A stretch of 64,000 nucleotides of DNA from Blastochloris viridis (GTDB lineage: Bacteria > Pseudomonadota > Alphaproteobacteria > Rhizobiales > Xanthobacteraceae), in the NCBI RefSeq assembly GCF_001402875.1, contig NZ_CP012946.1:2706001-2770000 (forward strand), written 5' to 3'. The notes beneath the pieces are model-generated. The model ran no database searches and was not told where the DNA came from. It saw only the letters and a program-made list of their open reading frames with translations. A program made the translations under genes and the position numbers. Numbering within the stretch: position 1 is the first letter of the stretch; every line of letters starts with the position of its first letter. This document shows positions 45,377 through 54,985 of this stretch, one piece after another.

Positions 45377-45838
45377 ATGCCGCGCCTTTATTTCGAAGAT
45401 TTCCCCCCAGGCTGGACCATCAGCTTCGGCCCGCGCCTCGTCACCCGCGAGGAGATCGTGGCGTTCGCCGCCGAATTCGACCCGCAGCCCTTCCACCTCG
45501 ACGAAGATGCCGGCCGCGCCTCGATTCTGGGCGGACTGGCGGCCTCCGGCTGGCACACCTGCGCCATCCAGATGCGGATGCTGTTCGACGCCTTCATCGG
45601 CAACACCGATAGCCATGGCTCCCCCGGCATCGAGGAGGTGACCTGGCTGCAGCCGCTGCGGCCCGGCGAGGTCGTCACGCTGCAAGGCGAGGTGCTGGAG
45701 GCGCGGCCTTCCCGAAGCCGGCCCGGCGTCGGGATCGTCCGCTTCCGCTTCGATCTGGTCGGCGCGACCGGCAAGCCGATCATGCGGCAGGTCGCCACCA
45801 TCATGATCGGCCGGCACGGCGGCGCGGAGGCAGCATGA
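45377..45838 (+). CDS. MaoC-like hydratase, first of a pair
   Basis: A 153-aa hot-dog-fold protein. The hydratase motif is FAAEFDPQPFHLDEDAG, which holds the catalytic Asp and His of (R)-specific enoyl-CoA hydratases. SGWHTCAIQMRMLFD and GIEEVTWLQPLRPGEVVTLQ complete the family pattern. It overlaps the next gene by four bases. Two tandem single-domain MaoC proteins may form a hetero-oligomer. Substrate is unknown. Confidence 0.88.
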   Translation: MPRLYFEDFPPGWTISFGPRLVTREEIVAFAAEFDPQPFHLDEDAGRASILGGLAASGWHTCAIQMRMLFDAFIGNTDSHGSPGIEEVTWLQPLRPGEVVTLQGEVLEARPSRSRPGVGIVRFRFDLVGATGKPIMRQVATIMIGRHGGAEAA

Positions 45839-46311
45839 GATTTCTAGAGGACATCGTGATCGGCGAGGTCGAGGAACTCGGCCGCCACACCTTCACCGCC
45901 GACGAAATCCGCCGGTTCTCGACCGCGTTCGACCCGCAGCCGTTCCACGTCGACGAGGCGCTGGCGGCCGCGAGCCATTTCGGCCGGCTGACGGCATCGG
46001 GCTGGCACACCGGCGCGGTGTTCATGCAGCTGTGGACCGCTTACTGCCGCCGCTACACCGACGAGATGACGGCACGCGGCGAGCGGGTGGCGAAGCTCGG
46101 CCCCTCGCCGGGCTTTCGCGATTTGAAGTGGCTGAGGCCGGTCCAAGCCGACGACGTCGTGAGCTACCGGCTGGAGTGGACCAGTGCACGCGTGTCGGTG
46201 TCGCGGCCGGGCTGGGGTCTCGCCAAGATGACCGTCACCGCAAGCAACCAGACCGGCGAACTGGTGTTCTCGTTCGACGGCGCGGTGTTCGTCGAGCGCC
46301 GGCCGGCGTGA
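45835..46311 (+). CDS. MaoC-like hydratase, second of a pair
   Basis: A 158-aa protein of the same family: [36 protein letters not shown] and [20 protein letters not shown]. The active-site Asp and His are present, so both members of the pair look catalytic. It starts inside the stop of the first gene (ATGA). The genes are similar enough to be an old tandem duplication. Confidence 0.88.
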   Translation: MRFLEDIVIGEVEELGRHTFTADEIRRFSTAFDPQPFHVDEALAAASHFGRLTASGWHTGAVFMQLWTAYCRRYTDEMTARGERVAKLGPSPGFRDLKWLRPVQADDVVSYRLEWTSARVSVSRPGWGLAKMTVTASNQTGELVFSFDGAVFVERRPA

Positions 46312-46334
46312 CGGGGCTACGCAATCGGCGGGCC

Positions 46335-46465
46335 GCCTTATCCTGACGAGCGGCCTGAAGGCCGCGTCTCGAAGGATGATCCGGCCTTTGAGCTTGACCT
46401 TCCACCAACGCCAGCTCGCCTCATGCTTCGAGACGCCCGCTGTCGCGGGCGCCCCCAGCATGAGG
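46335..46465. repeat. Rhizobiales palindromic repeat (GTCTCGAAG type), copy 2
   Basis: ATCCTGACGAGCGGCCTGAA with CGCGTCTCGAAGGATGATCC, then CTCATGCTTCGAGACGCCCG and AGCATGAGGACTGG. Same family as 43880-43982. It lies between the convergent second MaoC gene and apt. Confidence 0.72.
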
Positions 46466-46481
46466 ACTGGCGTGCGTCGGC

Positions 46482-47010
46482 TCAGTGCCCGTCGAATTCG
46501 ATCAACGTGCGCACCGGCACGCCGAGCGCCTCGAGCTTGCTCCGGCCGCCGAGGTCCGGCAAATCGATGATGAAGCAGGCCGACACCACCTCGGCGCCGA
46601 TGTTGCGCAGCAGGTTGACGGCGCCGATCGCCGTGCCGCCGGTGGCGATCAGGTCGTCGACCAGGGATGACCTTCTCGCCCGGCGTTACCGCGTCGACGT
46701 GCATCTCCATCTCGTCGGTGCCGTATTCGAGCGCATAGGCCATCCGCACGGTCTGATGCGGCAGCTTGCCCCTCTTGCGGATCGGCACGAAGCCGGCAGA
46801 GAGCTGGTGCGCCACCGCGCCGCCGATGATGAAGCCGCGCGCCTCGATCCCCGCCACCTTGTCGATCTTGCCGCCCGCCCACGGCTGCACCAACTCATCG
46901 ACGGCCTGGCGAAACGCCCGCGGGCAGCCGAGCAGCGTGGTGATGTCGCGGAACAGAATCCCCGGCTTGGGGTAATCGGGAATGGTTCGGACTGCGTCTT
47001 TCAGGATCAT
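46482..47010 (-). pseudogene. apt: Adenine phosphoribosyltransferase with a one-base frameshift
   Basis: The first 115 codons are a normal Apt: [50 protein letters not shown] and [14 protein letters not shown]. After EKVI the frame is lost. Deleting one C from the CCC at 46666-46664 (minus strand) restores [20 protein letters not shown], the PRPP-binding loop, and the normal end [10 protein letters not shown] with a stop at 46482. As it stands the protein lacks its PRPP site. Either a recent mutation or a sequencing error in a short homopolymer; everything else is intact. It follows mtnP, whose product adenine is the Apt substrate. Confidence 0.85.
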
Positions 47011-47141
47011 GCTCGCCCCTCTTCGCCCCAGGTGGATGAAGCCCGGCACGCCGCGGCGTCGCCGACCTCACCCCGCTCGACAGTTTGCGAGCCGCGCCGG
47101 CGCCGCCCAGGGCAGCCGGCCACGGTCCGCAGAAATCGTCC

Positions 47142-48020
47142 CTATGCCGTCTTCAACACCCGGCCCGCCACGGCGTCCAGCTTTGACAGCAGGATCGGAT
47201 CGCGAGCGTTCGGCGCGGTGATGATGGCGAAGTCCAGCGCACGGTCCGACCCGACCGGGCACGGCTCATGCTCGGCCGGAAAGTCGGCCGCCAGCCGGCC
47301 GACCAGGTGCTTGGCCTTCTCGGCGTTCTCGGTGAGGACGCGGATGATGTCGGTCACCGTCACCGCGTCGTGGCCGGGGTGCCAGCAGTCGAAATCGGTG
47401 ACCATGCACACGCTGGCGTACGAGATCTCCGCCTCGCGGGCGAGCTTGGCCTCCGGCATGTTGGTCATGCCGATCACGTCATAGCCGGCCGACTTGTAGC
47501 TGAGGCTTTCGGCGAGGGTGGAGAACTGCGGCCCCTCCATGCAGACATAGGTGCCGCCGCGCACCGCCTTGATGCCCTCCGCTGCGGCCGCCGAGGCGAC
47601 GCGGTCGACCAGCTTCGGCGCCACCGGATGGGCCATCGAGACGTGGGCGACGCAGCCGCGGCCGAAGAACGACGACTGGCGGCGGGTGGTGCGATCGACG
47701 AACTGGTCGACCAGCACGAAGGTGCCCGGCGCCAGTTCTTCCTTGAACGAGCCGCACGCCGACAGCGAAATGAGGTCGGTGACGCCGGCGCGCTTCAGGC
47801 AATCGATGTTGGCGCGGTAGTCGATGTCGCTCGGCGCCAGCCGGTGGCCGACGTCGTGGCGGGACAGGAACACGATGTCCGTGCTCCCGATCCGCCCGCG
47901 CTTCAGCCGCGACGACGGCGTGCCCCACGGGCTGGTGACGTCGATTTCGGCGACGTTCTGGAGCCCCGGCAGGTCGTAGATCCCGGACCCGCCGATGATT
48001 CCCAGCACAGCTTTGGTCAT
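47142..48020 (-). CDS. mtnP: S-methyl-5'-thioadenosine phosphorylase
   Basis: Splits methylthioadenosine from polyamine synthesis into adenine and methylthioribose-1-phosphate. In the 292-aa protein, GIIGGSGIYDLPGL is the phosphate loop. SRHDVGHRLAPSDIDYRANI, SACGSFKEELAPGTFV and CMEGPQFSTLAES with MTNMPEAKLAREAE are the family blocks. GAGGGG lies seven bases before the ATG at 48020. It stands 131 bp upstream of apt, so the two form an adenine salvage pair. Confidence 0.94.
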   Translation of the reverse strand: MTKAVLGIIGGSGIYDLPGLQNVAEIDVTSPWGTPSSRLKRGRIGSTDIVFLSRHDVGHRLAPSDIDYRANIDCLKRAGVTDLISLSACGSFKEELAPGTFVLVDQFVDRTTRRQSSFFGRGCVAHVSMAHPVAPKLVDRVASAAAAEGIKAVRGGTYVCMEGPQFSTLAESLSYKSAGYDVIGMTNMPEAKLAREAEISYASVCMVTDFDCWHPGHDAVTVTDIIRVLTENAEKAKHLVGRLAADFPAEHEPCPVGSDRALDFAIITAPNARDPILLSKLDAVAGRVLKTA

Positions 48021-48158
48021 GACAAAACCCCTCGAGTACCGGATTCGGCCCACCTCGTGGATCCGGATCCGCCTTCCGACAAATCCATTCGCGAGAACAG
48101 CACGTTGGCGGCGGGTCGCGAAACGGCGGCGGGGTCGGCCGTGTTCGCATGGCACACG

Positions 48159-48185
48159 AAAAAAGGGGCCCGTCGCCGGGCCCCT
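48159..48185 (-). terminator. Strong intrinsic terminator of petABC
   Basis: On the minus strand AGGGGCCCG-GCGA-CGGGCCCCT is followed at once by a run of T residues (A-run at 48159-48164 on the plus strand). It lies about 45 bp after the petC stop. It would also insulate mtnP from bc1 transcription. Confidence 0.9.
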
Positions 48186-48227
48186 TCGTCTCGGTGAGTC
48201 AAGCCCGCGGCGCCAAGGCGTGCCGCA

Positions 48228-49076
48228 TCAGGCGAGGCCCTTTTTCACCGGGCGCCACACCACGATCTTGGTGGCGACCAGAAGGCCGGTGAAGATCACC
48301 AGGAAGCCCAGCACCCACCAGCCGATGCGCTTGCGAACGTCGAGCGTCGGCTCGGCCGCCCACATCAGAAACGCGGCGACGTCCTTGGAATACTGCAGCT
48401 GAGTCTCCGGCGTGCCGTCGCCATAGGTGACGAGACCGTCTGCGATCGGCGGCGTCATACCAATGATGTGGCCCGGAAAGTACTTATTGTAGAACGAGCC
48501 GTCCGGCACCTTGAAGCCTTCCGGCGGATCCTCGTAGCCGTTGAGCAGCGCGACGATGTAGTCGACGCCGTTCTCGTTGTACTGGGTGAAGATGTCGGTG
48601 ACCCACCACGGGAAGCCGCGCTGGAAGGTGCGGGCCTTGGCGATGACCGACAGATCCGGCGGCAGCGCGCCGTTGTGGATGATGCGGGCCGCTGCCTCGT
48701 TGGCATACTGCGAGGGGATGCGGTCGGCGAGCTTGGGCGCGCGCTCGATCGGATCGCCCTTGTCGTTGATGTCCTTGACCTGCACCGGCCAGCTTGCGGC
48801 GAGCTGCCTCACCTCATCAAGCGGCAATTCGGGGCCGCCCGGCTGGGCGAAGTTGCGGAACGCCACCTTTTCGAGGGTGTGGCAGGACACGCACACGTTC
48901 TGGAACACCTGGAAGCCGCGCCGAAGCTGGGCCTTATCGTACTGGCCGAACGGGCCGGCGAACGACCACGACTGCAGATGCGGCGTATCGCCGCCAGAGG
49001 CCTGAGCCGGCACGGAGGCCGCCGCAAGGCCGAACACCAGCGCCAACGACGCCACAAAGCGGAGTTTGATGGTCAT
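48228..49076 (-). CDS. petC: Cytochrome c1 of the bc1 complex
   Basis: Passes electrons from the Rieske protein to soluble cytochrome c. The 282-aa protein has a signal peptide (MTIKLRFVASLALVFGLAAA, cleavage near AQA). The haem motif is CVSCH at 62-66, the axial Met is in GMTPPIADGL, and a C-terminal membrane anchor reads WWVLGFLVIFTGLLVATKIV. GGAGG stands eight bases before the ATG at 49076. A GTG at 49100 overlaps the petB stop but has no such site. Last gene of petABC. Confidence 0.95.
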   Translation of the reverse strand: MTIKLRFVASLALVFGLAAASVPAQASGGDTPHLQSWSFAGPFGQYDKAQLRRGFQVFQNVCVSCHTLEKVAFRNFAQPGGPELPLDEVRQLAASWPVQVKDINDKGDPIERAPKLADRIPSQYANEAAARIIHNGALPPDLSVIAKARTFQRGFPWWVTDIFTQYNENGVDYIVALLNGYEDPPEGFKVPDGSFYNKYFPGHIIGMTPPIADGLVTYGDGTPETQLQYSKDVAAFLMWAAEPTLDVRKRIGWWVLGFLVIFTGLLVATKIVVWRPVKKGLA

Positions 49077-49096
49077 GACGATTTCCTCCGCCCTGC

Positions 49097-50356
49097 TCAA
49101 CGGTTGATCAGACGGGCGAGCAGGCTCGGCCGACTGTGAGCCTCAAGCACCGCCGCGCTGATCGACTCTGGCAACGGCTTCGGCTTCTCGAAATAGCCCA
49201 GTGCCGGCACGATGACCAGGAAGTGAGCGAAGTACCACACCGTACCCACCTGGGAGAGCGTCGGGTAGATGCCCTCGGCAGGCATCGCGCCCAGCCATCC
49301 AAGGAAGATGCAGTCCGCCACGAACAGCCAGAAGAAGATCCGGTACAGCGGGCGATAGGCCGCCGAGCGCACCTTGGAGCCGTCGAGCCAGGGCAGGAAC
49401 AGCAGCACCACCAGCGCGCCGAACATCGCGATCACCCCGCCGAGCTTGTCCGGCACCGCGCGCAGGATGGCGTAGAACGGCAGCAGGTACCATTCCGGCA
49501 CGATGTGCGCCGGCGTCACACCCGGATTGGCCGGAATGTAGTTGTCGGCGTGGCCGAGATAGTTCGGCACGAAGAACACGAACCAGGCGAAGGCGATGAA
49601 GCACACGCCGAGCGCCACCGCGTCCTTGGTCAGGGCGAACGGCGTGAAGCGGACGGTGTCCTTCTCGCTCTTGACCTCGACGCCGGTCGGGTTGGTCTGG
49701 CCGGTGACGTGCAGCGCCCACACGTGGAGCATCACCACGCCGACGATGACGAACGGCAACAGGTAATGCAGCGAATAGAACCGGGTGAGAGTCGGGTTGC
49801 CAACCGAATAGCCGCCCCACAGCCACGTCACGATCGGGTCGCCGATGTACGGAATGGCCGAGAACAGGTTGGTGATGACGGTGGCGCCCCAGAAGCTCAT
49901 CTGCCCCCACGGCAGCACGTAGCCCATGAACGCGGTGGCCATCATCAGAATGATGATGATGACGCCGAGAATCCACAGCACCTCGCGCGGCTCCTTATAC
50001 GAGCCGTAATACATGCCGCGGAACGTGTGCGCATAGACGGCGAAGAAGAAGAACGAGGCGCCGTTCATGTGGATGTAGCGGATCAGCCAACCGTAGTTGA
50101 CGTCCCGCATGATGTGCTCGATCGACGCGAACGCCAGCGTGTCCTGCGCCACGTAGTGCATTGCCAGCACCACGCCGCTCACGATCTGGATGATCAGGAA
50201 GACCGCGAGGATGGCGCCGAATGCGTAAGCGTAATTGATGTTCTTCGGCACCGGAAACGCCACGAACTGATCGTACATCATCCGTACGATCGGCAGGCGC
50301 GTATCGAGCCACCGCTCGATCCCGGTGCTGGGTTGGTAGCTGGAATGTCCGCTCAT
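49097..50356 (-). CDS. petB: Cytochrome b of the bc1 complex
   Basis: The di-haem membrane subunit that oxidises quinol at the Qo site and reduces quinone at Qi. The 419-aa protein has eight membrane helices. [20 protein letters not shown] has one set of haem ligands, [20 protein letters not shown] the other. The Qo motif PEWY is in [20 protein letters not shown]. It starts 26 bp after petA and ends 20 bp before petC. Confidence 0.96.
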
Positions 50357-50382
50357 GGCTTGGACTCTCACCTCTCGCGCGC

Positions 50383-50922
50383 TCAGGCAACACCCGCGCC
50401 GATGCGGATCTTGGTGTTATCGACGAACTCGTAGGGCGGAACCGGCAGGTTGGTCGGCGCCGGGCCTTTGCGGACGCGGCCGGAGGCATCGTACTGCGAG
50501 CCGTGGCAAGGGCAGAACCAGCCACCCCAATCGCCCTGGTGACCGAGCGGGATGCAGCCGAGGTGCGTGCAACTGGCATAGACCACCAGCCACTCAGCCT
50601 TGCCGGGCTTCACCCGCGCGGAGTCGGGCTGCGGGTCGATCAGCGCGCCGACGTCGGCGGCCTCTTCGGACTGGATCTCCTTCGCCGTGCGGTGGCGAAT
50701 GAAGATCGGCTTGCCGCGCCAGAACACGCGGACGATCTGACCTTCCGTCACCGGCGAAATGTCGATGTCGATGGGCGCGCCGGCCGCGATGGTCGCGGCG
50801 TCGGGGTTCATCTGGGTAATGAAGGGCCAAGCCACTGCCGCCACACCTGCCGCGCCGACGGCAGCGGTCGCGACATAGAGGAAATCCCGGCGAGTGGCTT
50901 CGGCCGTATCGGAACTGGCCAC
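50383..50922 (-). CDS. petA: Rieske iron-sulfur protein of the bc1 complex
   Basis: Carries the 2Fe-2S cluster that takes the first electron from quinol. The 179-aa protein has a twin-arginine type N-terminus [17 protein letters not shown], which stays as the membrane anchor. The cluster ligands are in CTHLGC (118-123) and CPCHGS (137-142). The start is GTG at 50922 with AAGGA six bases upstream; the frame is open another 56 codons, but that part is not Rieske. First gene of petABC. Confidence 0.95.
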
Positions 50923-51110
50923 GGTATGTCCTTTCGGTCTATCCGAGGTGGTCGGTCGTGCTCGCTCCGCGGTCGCGTGCGCGAACCGCTCGCTCCGAGA
51001 CTCGCGCCCCCACGAGCTCAACGCCTGAAGCGTGAAAAAGCCTGCCTGACGTCGCTGTCTGGCATGGCTCCGCTCCGGCAAATTTCTCATGGCATCGCAT
51101 GCCGACCTTG

Positions 51111-51139
51111 TCTAGAGGGCGAGGCTTGAGGACCGTCAA
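51111..51139 (-). promoter_or_regulatory. Predicted promoter of petABC
   Basis: On the minus strand TTGACG (51139-51134) is 17 bp from TCTAGA (51116-51111). That leaves an untranslated leader of about 180 bp before petA. The region is shared with the divergent trmL gene. Confidence 0.5.
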
Positions 51140-51207
51140 CATTATTTTACACTCCCGGTGTTGCTGCTGCGTCAGCAAATGCCCAACCCAAAAAGCGCCC
51201 AAAATTC

Positions 51208-51684
51208 TTGCAAGTTGCCCTGTTTCAGCCCGACATCCCTCAGAACGCCGGCACCTTGGCGCGACTCGGCGCGTGCCTTGGCGTGCCGTTGGCGATCATC
51301 GAGCCCGCCGGGTTCCCGACCACCGACCGCGCGTTCGTGCGCGCCGGAATGGACTACCTGGACGTTGCCGTCATCGAGCGCCATGCCTCGTTCGCCGCGT
51401 TTGAAAGCTGGCGTCGTGCGGCCGGCCATCGCCTGGTGCTGTTCACCACCGCCGCCGACACCGCCTTCACCGAGTTCGCCTTTCGTCCAGACGATGTGCT
51501 GCTGTTCGGCCGCGAGTCGGCGGGCGCGCCGGACCATGTTCACGCGGCAGCCGACGCCCGCCTGATCATCCCGATGCGGCCGGGCCTGCGCTCGCTCAAC
51601 CTCGCCGTGACCGCGGCAATGGCGCTGTCGGAGGCGCTGAGACAAACCGGCGGCTTTCCGCGACCTGACGGCGCGCGCGCATGA
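51208..51684 (+). CDS. trmL: tRNA (cytidine/uridine-34-2'-O)-methyltransferase TrmL
   Basis: A 158-aa SPOUT methyltransferase that modifies the wobble base of certain Leu tRNAs. It reads VALFQPDIPQNAGTLARLGA at the N-terminus, then VLLFGRESAGAPDHVHAAAD and the knotted SAM site IIPMRPGLRSLNLAVTAAMA. No ATG or GTG lies in frame upstream of the conserved start; TTG at 51208 gives exactly the usual MQVALFQP, so I choose it despite a poor ribosome-binding site. Confidence 0.9.
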   Translation: MQVALFQPDIPQNAGTLARLGACLGVPLAIIEPAGFPTTDRAFVRAGMDYLDVAVIERHASFAAFESWRRAAGHRLVLFTTAADTAFTEFAFRPDDVLLFGRESAGAPDHVHAAADARLIIPMRPGLRSLNLAVTAAMALSEALRQTGGFPRPDGARA

Positions 51685-51787
51685 CCTCGCCGAATGACCT
51701 CGCCCGCATGACGTAGCGATGTGGCGCTCGCCGCATCGCCGCCCCATAACGTTGCGACACACCGCTTGCGAATTGGAGGGAGGCGCG

Positions 51788-52687
51788 ATGCTGGCCGACG
51801 CAACTGAGACGGACACGCAAAAGGCGCGCGCTCAAGCCTGGTTCGAAGACCTGCGCGACCGCATCTGCCTCGCGTTCGAGCGCCTCGAACAGGCCGCGCC
51901 CGGCCCGTTCGCGCCCGAGGCGCCCGAGCCCGGCCACTTCCAGCGCACGCCGTGGCAGCGGGTCGACCACACCGGCACGCCGGGCGGTGGCGGGGTGATG
52001 TCGATGCTGCACGGCCGGCTGTTCGAGAAGGTCGGCGTCCACGTCTCGACGGTGTTCGGCGAATTTTCCCCGGAATTCAGAGCCGGCATTCCCGGCGCCG
52101 GCGACGATCCCCGGTTCTGGGCCTCCGGACTGTCGCTGATCGCCCACCCGTGGAACCCGCACGTGCCGACCGTCCACATGAACACCCGCTTCGTGGCGAC
52201 ATCGAACGCCTGGTTCGGCGGCAGCGCCGACCTGACGCCGATGCTCGGCGTGCGGCGTGCGGCGGAGGACCCCGACGCCTGCGCCTTCCACGCCGCGCTG
52301 CATGGCGCCTGCGAGCGCCACGCCGACGTCGCCGATTACGCCAGGTTCAAGGCGTGGTGCGACGAGTATTTTTTTCTGCCCCATCGTGGCGAGCGGCGCG
52401 GCGTCGGCGGCATCTTCTTCGACTGGCTGGACAGCGGCGACTTCGACGCCGACTTCGCCTTCGTGCGCGAGGTCGGCGAGGCGTTCCTCGCCGCCTATCC
52501 GCCGATCGTGCGCGCCAACTGGGCAACCGCCTGGAGCGAGGCCGAGCGCGAGGAGCAACTGGTGCGGCGCGGCCGCTATGTCGAATTCAACCTGCTCTAT
52601 GATCGCGGCACGCTGTTCGGCCTCAAGACCGGCGGCAACGTCGATGCCATCCTGTCGTCGATGCCGCCGGCGGTGAAGTGGCCTTGA
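51788..52687 (+). CDS. hemF: Oxygen-dependent coproporphyrinogen III oxidase
   Basis: Converts coproporphyrinogen III to protoporphyrinogen IX with O2 in haem synthesis. The 299-aa protein contains [60 protein letters not shown] and [20 protein letters not shown], all HemF signatures with the active-site His and Arg residues. GGGAGG precedes the ATG at 51788. It stands about 100 bp after trmL and may be read with it. Confidence 0.95.
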   Translation: MLADATETDTQKARAQAWFEDLRDRICLAFERLEQAAPGPFAPEAPEPGHFQRTPWQRVDHTGTPGGGGVMSMLHGRLFEKVGVHVSTVFGEFSPEFRAGIPGAGDDPRFWASGLSLIAHPWNPHVPTVHMNTRFVATSNAWFGGSADLTPMLGVRRAAEDPDACAFHAALHGACERHADVADYARFKAWCDEYFFLPHRGERRGVGGIFFDWLDSGDFDADFAFVREVGEAFLAAYPPIVRANWATAWSEAEREEQLVRRGRYVEFNLLYDRGTLFGLKTGGNVDAILSSMPPAVKWP

Positions 52688-52692
52688 CTCAT

Positions 52693-52711
52693 CGCGGCAC
52701 GGGGCGTGCCG
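52693..52711 (+). terminator. Hairpin after hemF
   Basis: GCGGCACG-GGG-CGTGCCGC is a perfect 8-bp stem starting six bases after the hemF stop. It has no T-tract, so termination would be weak or Rho-assisted. Confidence 0.45.
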
Positions 52712-52863
52712 CAAGCAGGCCTCGACAGGCGGTGCCATTTCGGTCAAATGCCGATGCGCAGACGTGACGATCCCGCTCGAAATATCAGCGATGACGTCGA
52801 CGGCGGGACTCGCTCACGGGAAGGTCAGGTCGGTCACGCTATTCAACGCCAGGAGAAACCGTC

Positions 52864-53058
52864 ATGAAATTCGAAGTCGGAGATATCGTTCAGCTCAAGT
52901 CGGGCGGCCCGCTGCTGACCGTCAGCACCGTTGACAAGAATGCCATTCATTGCGTGTATTTTTCCGACGAGGCTGGCGAATTCCGCACCTATGATTTCGC
53001 CCCTGCCTTGATCGTCCACGTCGAGATCGAAGACGCCGAAGAAGAAGACGAGGGCTGA
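52864..53058 (+). CDS. YodC-like small protein (DUF2158)
   Basis: A 64-aa protein that reads MKFEVGDIVQLKSGGPLLTV and then STVDKNAIHCVYF, an SH3-like beta barrel of the YodC family, with an acidic tail (EIEDAEEEDEG). AGGAG lies eight bases before the ATG. Function unknown. It is monocistronic with its own 176-bp upstream spacer. Confidence 0.82.
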   Translation: MKFEVGDIVQLKSGGPLLTVSTVDKNAIHCVYFSDEAGEFRTYDFAPALIVHVEIEDAEEEDEG

Positions 53059-53372
53059 CCCGACAGCCGGGCCTGAGATGTACCGTCTTGGCCGGGCTTG
53101 CCCCCGCCGCGGATGTCGTCGGTTTGGACGGACCGTGGCGAGCCGGGCAAATCCGGCCGACGACACGGTTTCCGGCCGGTCAAACGGATCGGCCGGACCC
53201 GCCGAACAGAACCCGCCGTTCCGGGCGTAGCGAAGCTGAGAGCCGGAACCCATGATCCGCGGGGTTTCGGCGTGCGTGCACCTGCCGGAAAGCACCGGTT
53301 TTCCCGCTGCCTTGAAGTATTTGCAGGGCTGCCCCTCGTTCTTTGCGGAGCAATTCACCTGACCTCGCCGGT
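53059..53372. other. Convergent intergenic region
   Basis: A 314-bp gap between the YodC-like gene and the 80-aa protein on the other strand. It has several short CCGGCC inverted repeats (GGTTTCCGGCCGG, GGATCGGCCGG) but no T-tract and no recognisable gene. Confidence 0.45.
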
Positions 53373-53615
53373 TCAATCGGCGCTCGGCAGACGGCGGATG
53401 GTGAATTCGATGCGGCCGTCGTCGAGTTCCCGCCAGGATTCGATTTCGGTCTGATAGGCCGCCTTGGGGAAGCGCGCGAACCACTCCTTCGCCTTTTCTC
53501 GCGCGGCAGGGCGCGGCAGGGCGAAGGTCTCGCGCTTGAAGCCGTCGGACACCGCATGCCGACGCTGCGCCTTGACGCGGCGCGCAAGGTCGGCTGGCCT
53601 GGCGGAACGCTCCAT
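53373..53615 (-). CDS. Conserved-looking 80-aa hypothetical protein
   Basis: Starts MERSARPADLARRVKAQRRH with GGAGG five bases before the ATG at 53615. It continues FKRETFALPRPAAREKAKEW and ends WRELDDGRIEFTIRRLPSAD. The C-terminal part looks like a small beta-strand unit after a basic helix. It lies 104 bp downstream of the CCA-adding enzyme on the same strand. I do not recognise a family. Confidence 0.7.
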   Translation of the reverse strand: MERSARPADLARRVKAQRRHAVSDGFKRETFALPRPAAREKAKEWFARFPKAAYQTEIESWRELDDGRIEFTIRRLPSAD

Positions 53616-53719
53616 GGCTACCTCCGCGCGAAGTCTAGCCGCAACGTCGCGCAGAATCGAATCGAGCAGCGACGCCCGCCGCCGAGCGCTGGTTCGCGGC
53701 CGCGTCTGCGTCGCCTGCT

Positions 53720-54985
53720 CTACCGGCCCGCCGGGTCGGCCGGCTCCAGCGCACCGGATACGATCCGGGCGATCGCCTCCGGCGTCAGCGGGAACCCGGC
53801 CGCGATCCACGCTGCCTCGCCGCGCGCCAACGCCTGTCCCAGCGCCGGGCCGGGGGCGAGGCCGCGAGCGATCAGGTCCGCCGCCTTGACCGGGAAGCGC
53901 GGCGGCACCCAGTGCGCCGGCAGGTCGAGCCGCTCCGCCCAATCCGTGGCGTCGGCCGCCGCGCCGGACAGCGCGAAGGCGGCGAGCACGACGTCGCGAT
54001 AATCGTCGGCGCCCAGCCGGTACAGCAGCGTCCTGGCCTCGGCGCCGGACAGGCGCTCCACCTGGCGATGATGGGCGGCGATGACGTGCAGCCGGCGGGT
54101 CTCGCCGTTGGCAAGGCGCAGCCGGTCGTGCAGCCGGTCGGCATCCTCCTTGATCCGCACCGCCAGCACCGCCAGCCGCCGCACCGGGTCGGGCGAGAGG
54201 CCGCACGCGGCCTCGATCGCGGCGAGGCGCGCGAACGCCGCCGGGGCGGCGATGCCGCCGAGCACGGACTGGATCAGGCCGGTTTCGGCCATAACCGCCA
54301 ACGTCGCGGCCGCCCCATCGGCGCGGAACAGCTTCAGGAGTTCGAGCCGGACCCGCTCGCGCGACAGCCGGCCAAGGCCCGCCCGCTCGCGCAGACACGC
54401 GACCAGGCCGTCCGGATCCGGCCGGCCTGCGCCATAGCCGGCGTGGAAGCGGAAGAAGCGCAGGATCCGCAGGTAGTCCTCTTTGATCCGCCGCGCCGGA
54501 TCGCCGATGAAGCGCACCTTGCGCTGCCGGAGGTCATCGAAGCCGCCGATCGGGTCATGGACGTGGCCGCTGCGGTCGGCCGAGAAGGCATTGATGGTAA
54601 AGTCACGGCGGCGGGCGTCGGCCTCCCAGTCGCGGCCGAACGACACCACCGCGCGCCGCCCGAAGGTCTCGACGTCCTGTCGCAGCGTGGTCACCTCGAT
54701 GCCGACGCCGTCCGTCACCACCGTCACCGTGCCGTGGTCGATCCCGGTCGGCACCGGCTTCAGCCCGGCAGCGCGGGCACGCCGCATCACCTCGTCCGGC
54801 AGCGCAGTGGTGGCGATATCGATATCGCCGGGCTGAAGGCCGAGCAAAGCGTTGCGCACCGCACCGCCCACCACCCGCGCTTCCTCGCCGTCGCGGTCGA
54901 GCACCGCCAGCACCCGCGCCGCGGGGCCGTCGAACAGCCAGGCCGCCGTGGCCAGCGAGGGAACCAGTGCGGTCGACACCATCAT
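53720..54985 (-). CDS. cca: CCA tRNA nucleotidyltransferase / poly(A) polymerase family
   Basis: A 421-aa class II nucleotidyltransferase. VVGGAVRNALLGLQPGDIDI carries the GGxVRD-like and DxD catalytic residues, RRDFTINAFSADRSGHVHDP is the second core block, and RIKEDYLRILRFFRFHAGYG the third. tRNA-Pro in this window already encodes CCA, so repair of CCA ends is the likely role. The start overlaps the DUF6111 stop (ATGA). Confidence 0.92.
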   Translation of the reverse strand: MMVSTALVPSLATAAWLFDGPAARVLAVLDRDGEEARVVGGAVRNALLGLQPGDIDIATTALPDEVMRRARAAGLKPVPTGIDHGTVTVVTDGVGIEVTTLRQDVETFGRRAVVSFGRDWEADARRRDFTINAFSADRSGHVHDPIGGFDDLRQRKVRFIGDPARRIKEDYLRILRFFRFHAGYGAGRPDPDGLVACLRERAGLGRLSRERVRLELLKLFRADGAAATLAVMAETGLIQSVLGGIAAPAAFARLAAIEAACGLSPDPVRRLAVLAVRIKEDADRLHDRLRLANGETRRLHVIAAHHRQVERLSGAEARTLLYRLGADDYRDVVLAAFALSGAAADATDWAERLDLPAHWVPPRFPVKAADLIARGLAPGPALGQALARGEAAWIAAGFPLTPEAIARIVSGALEPADPAGR

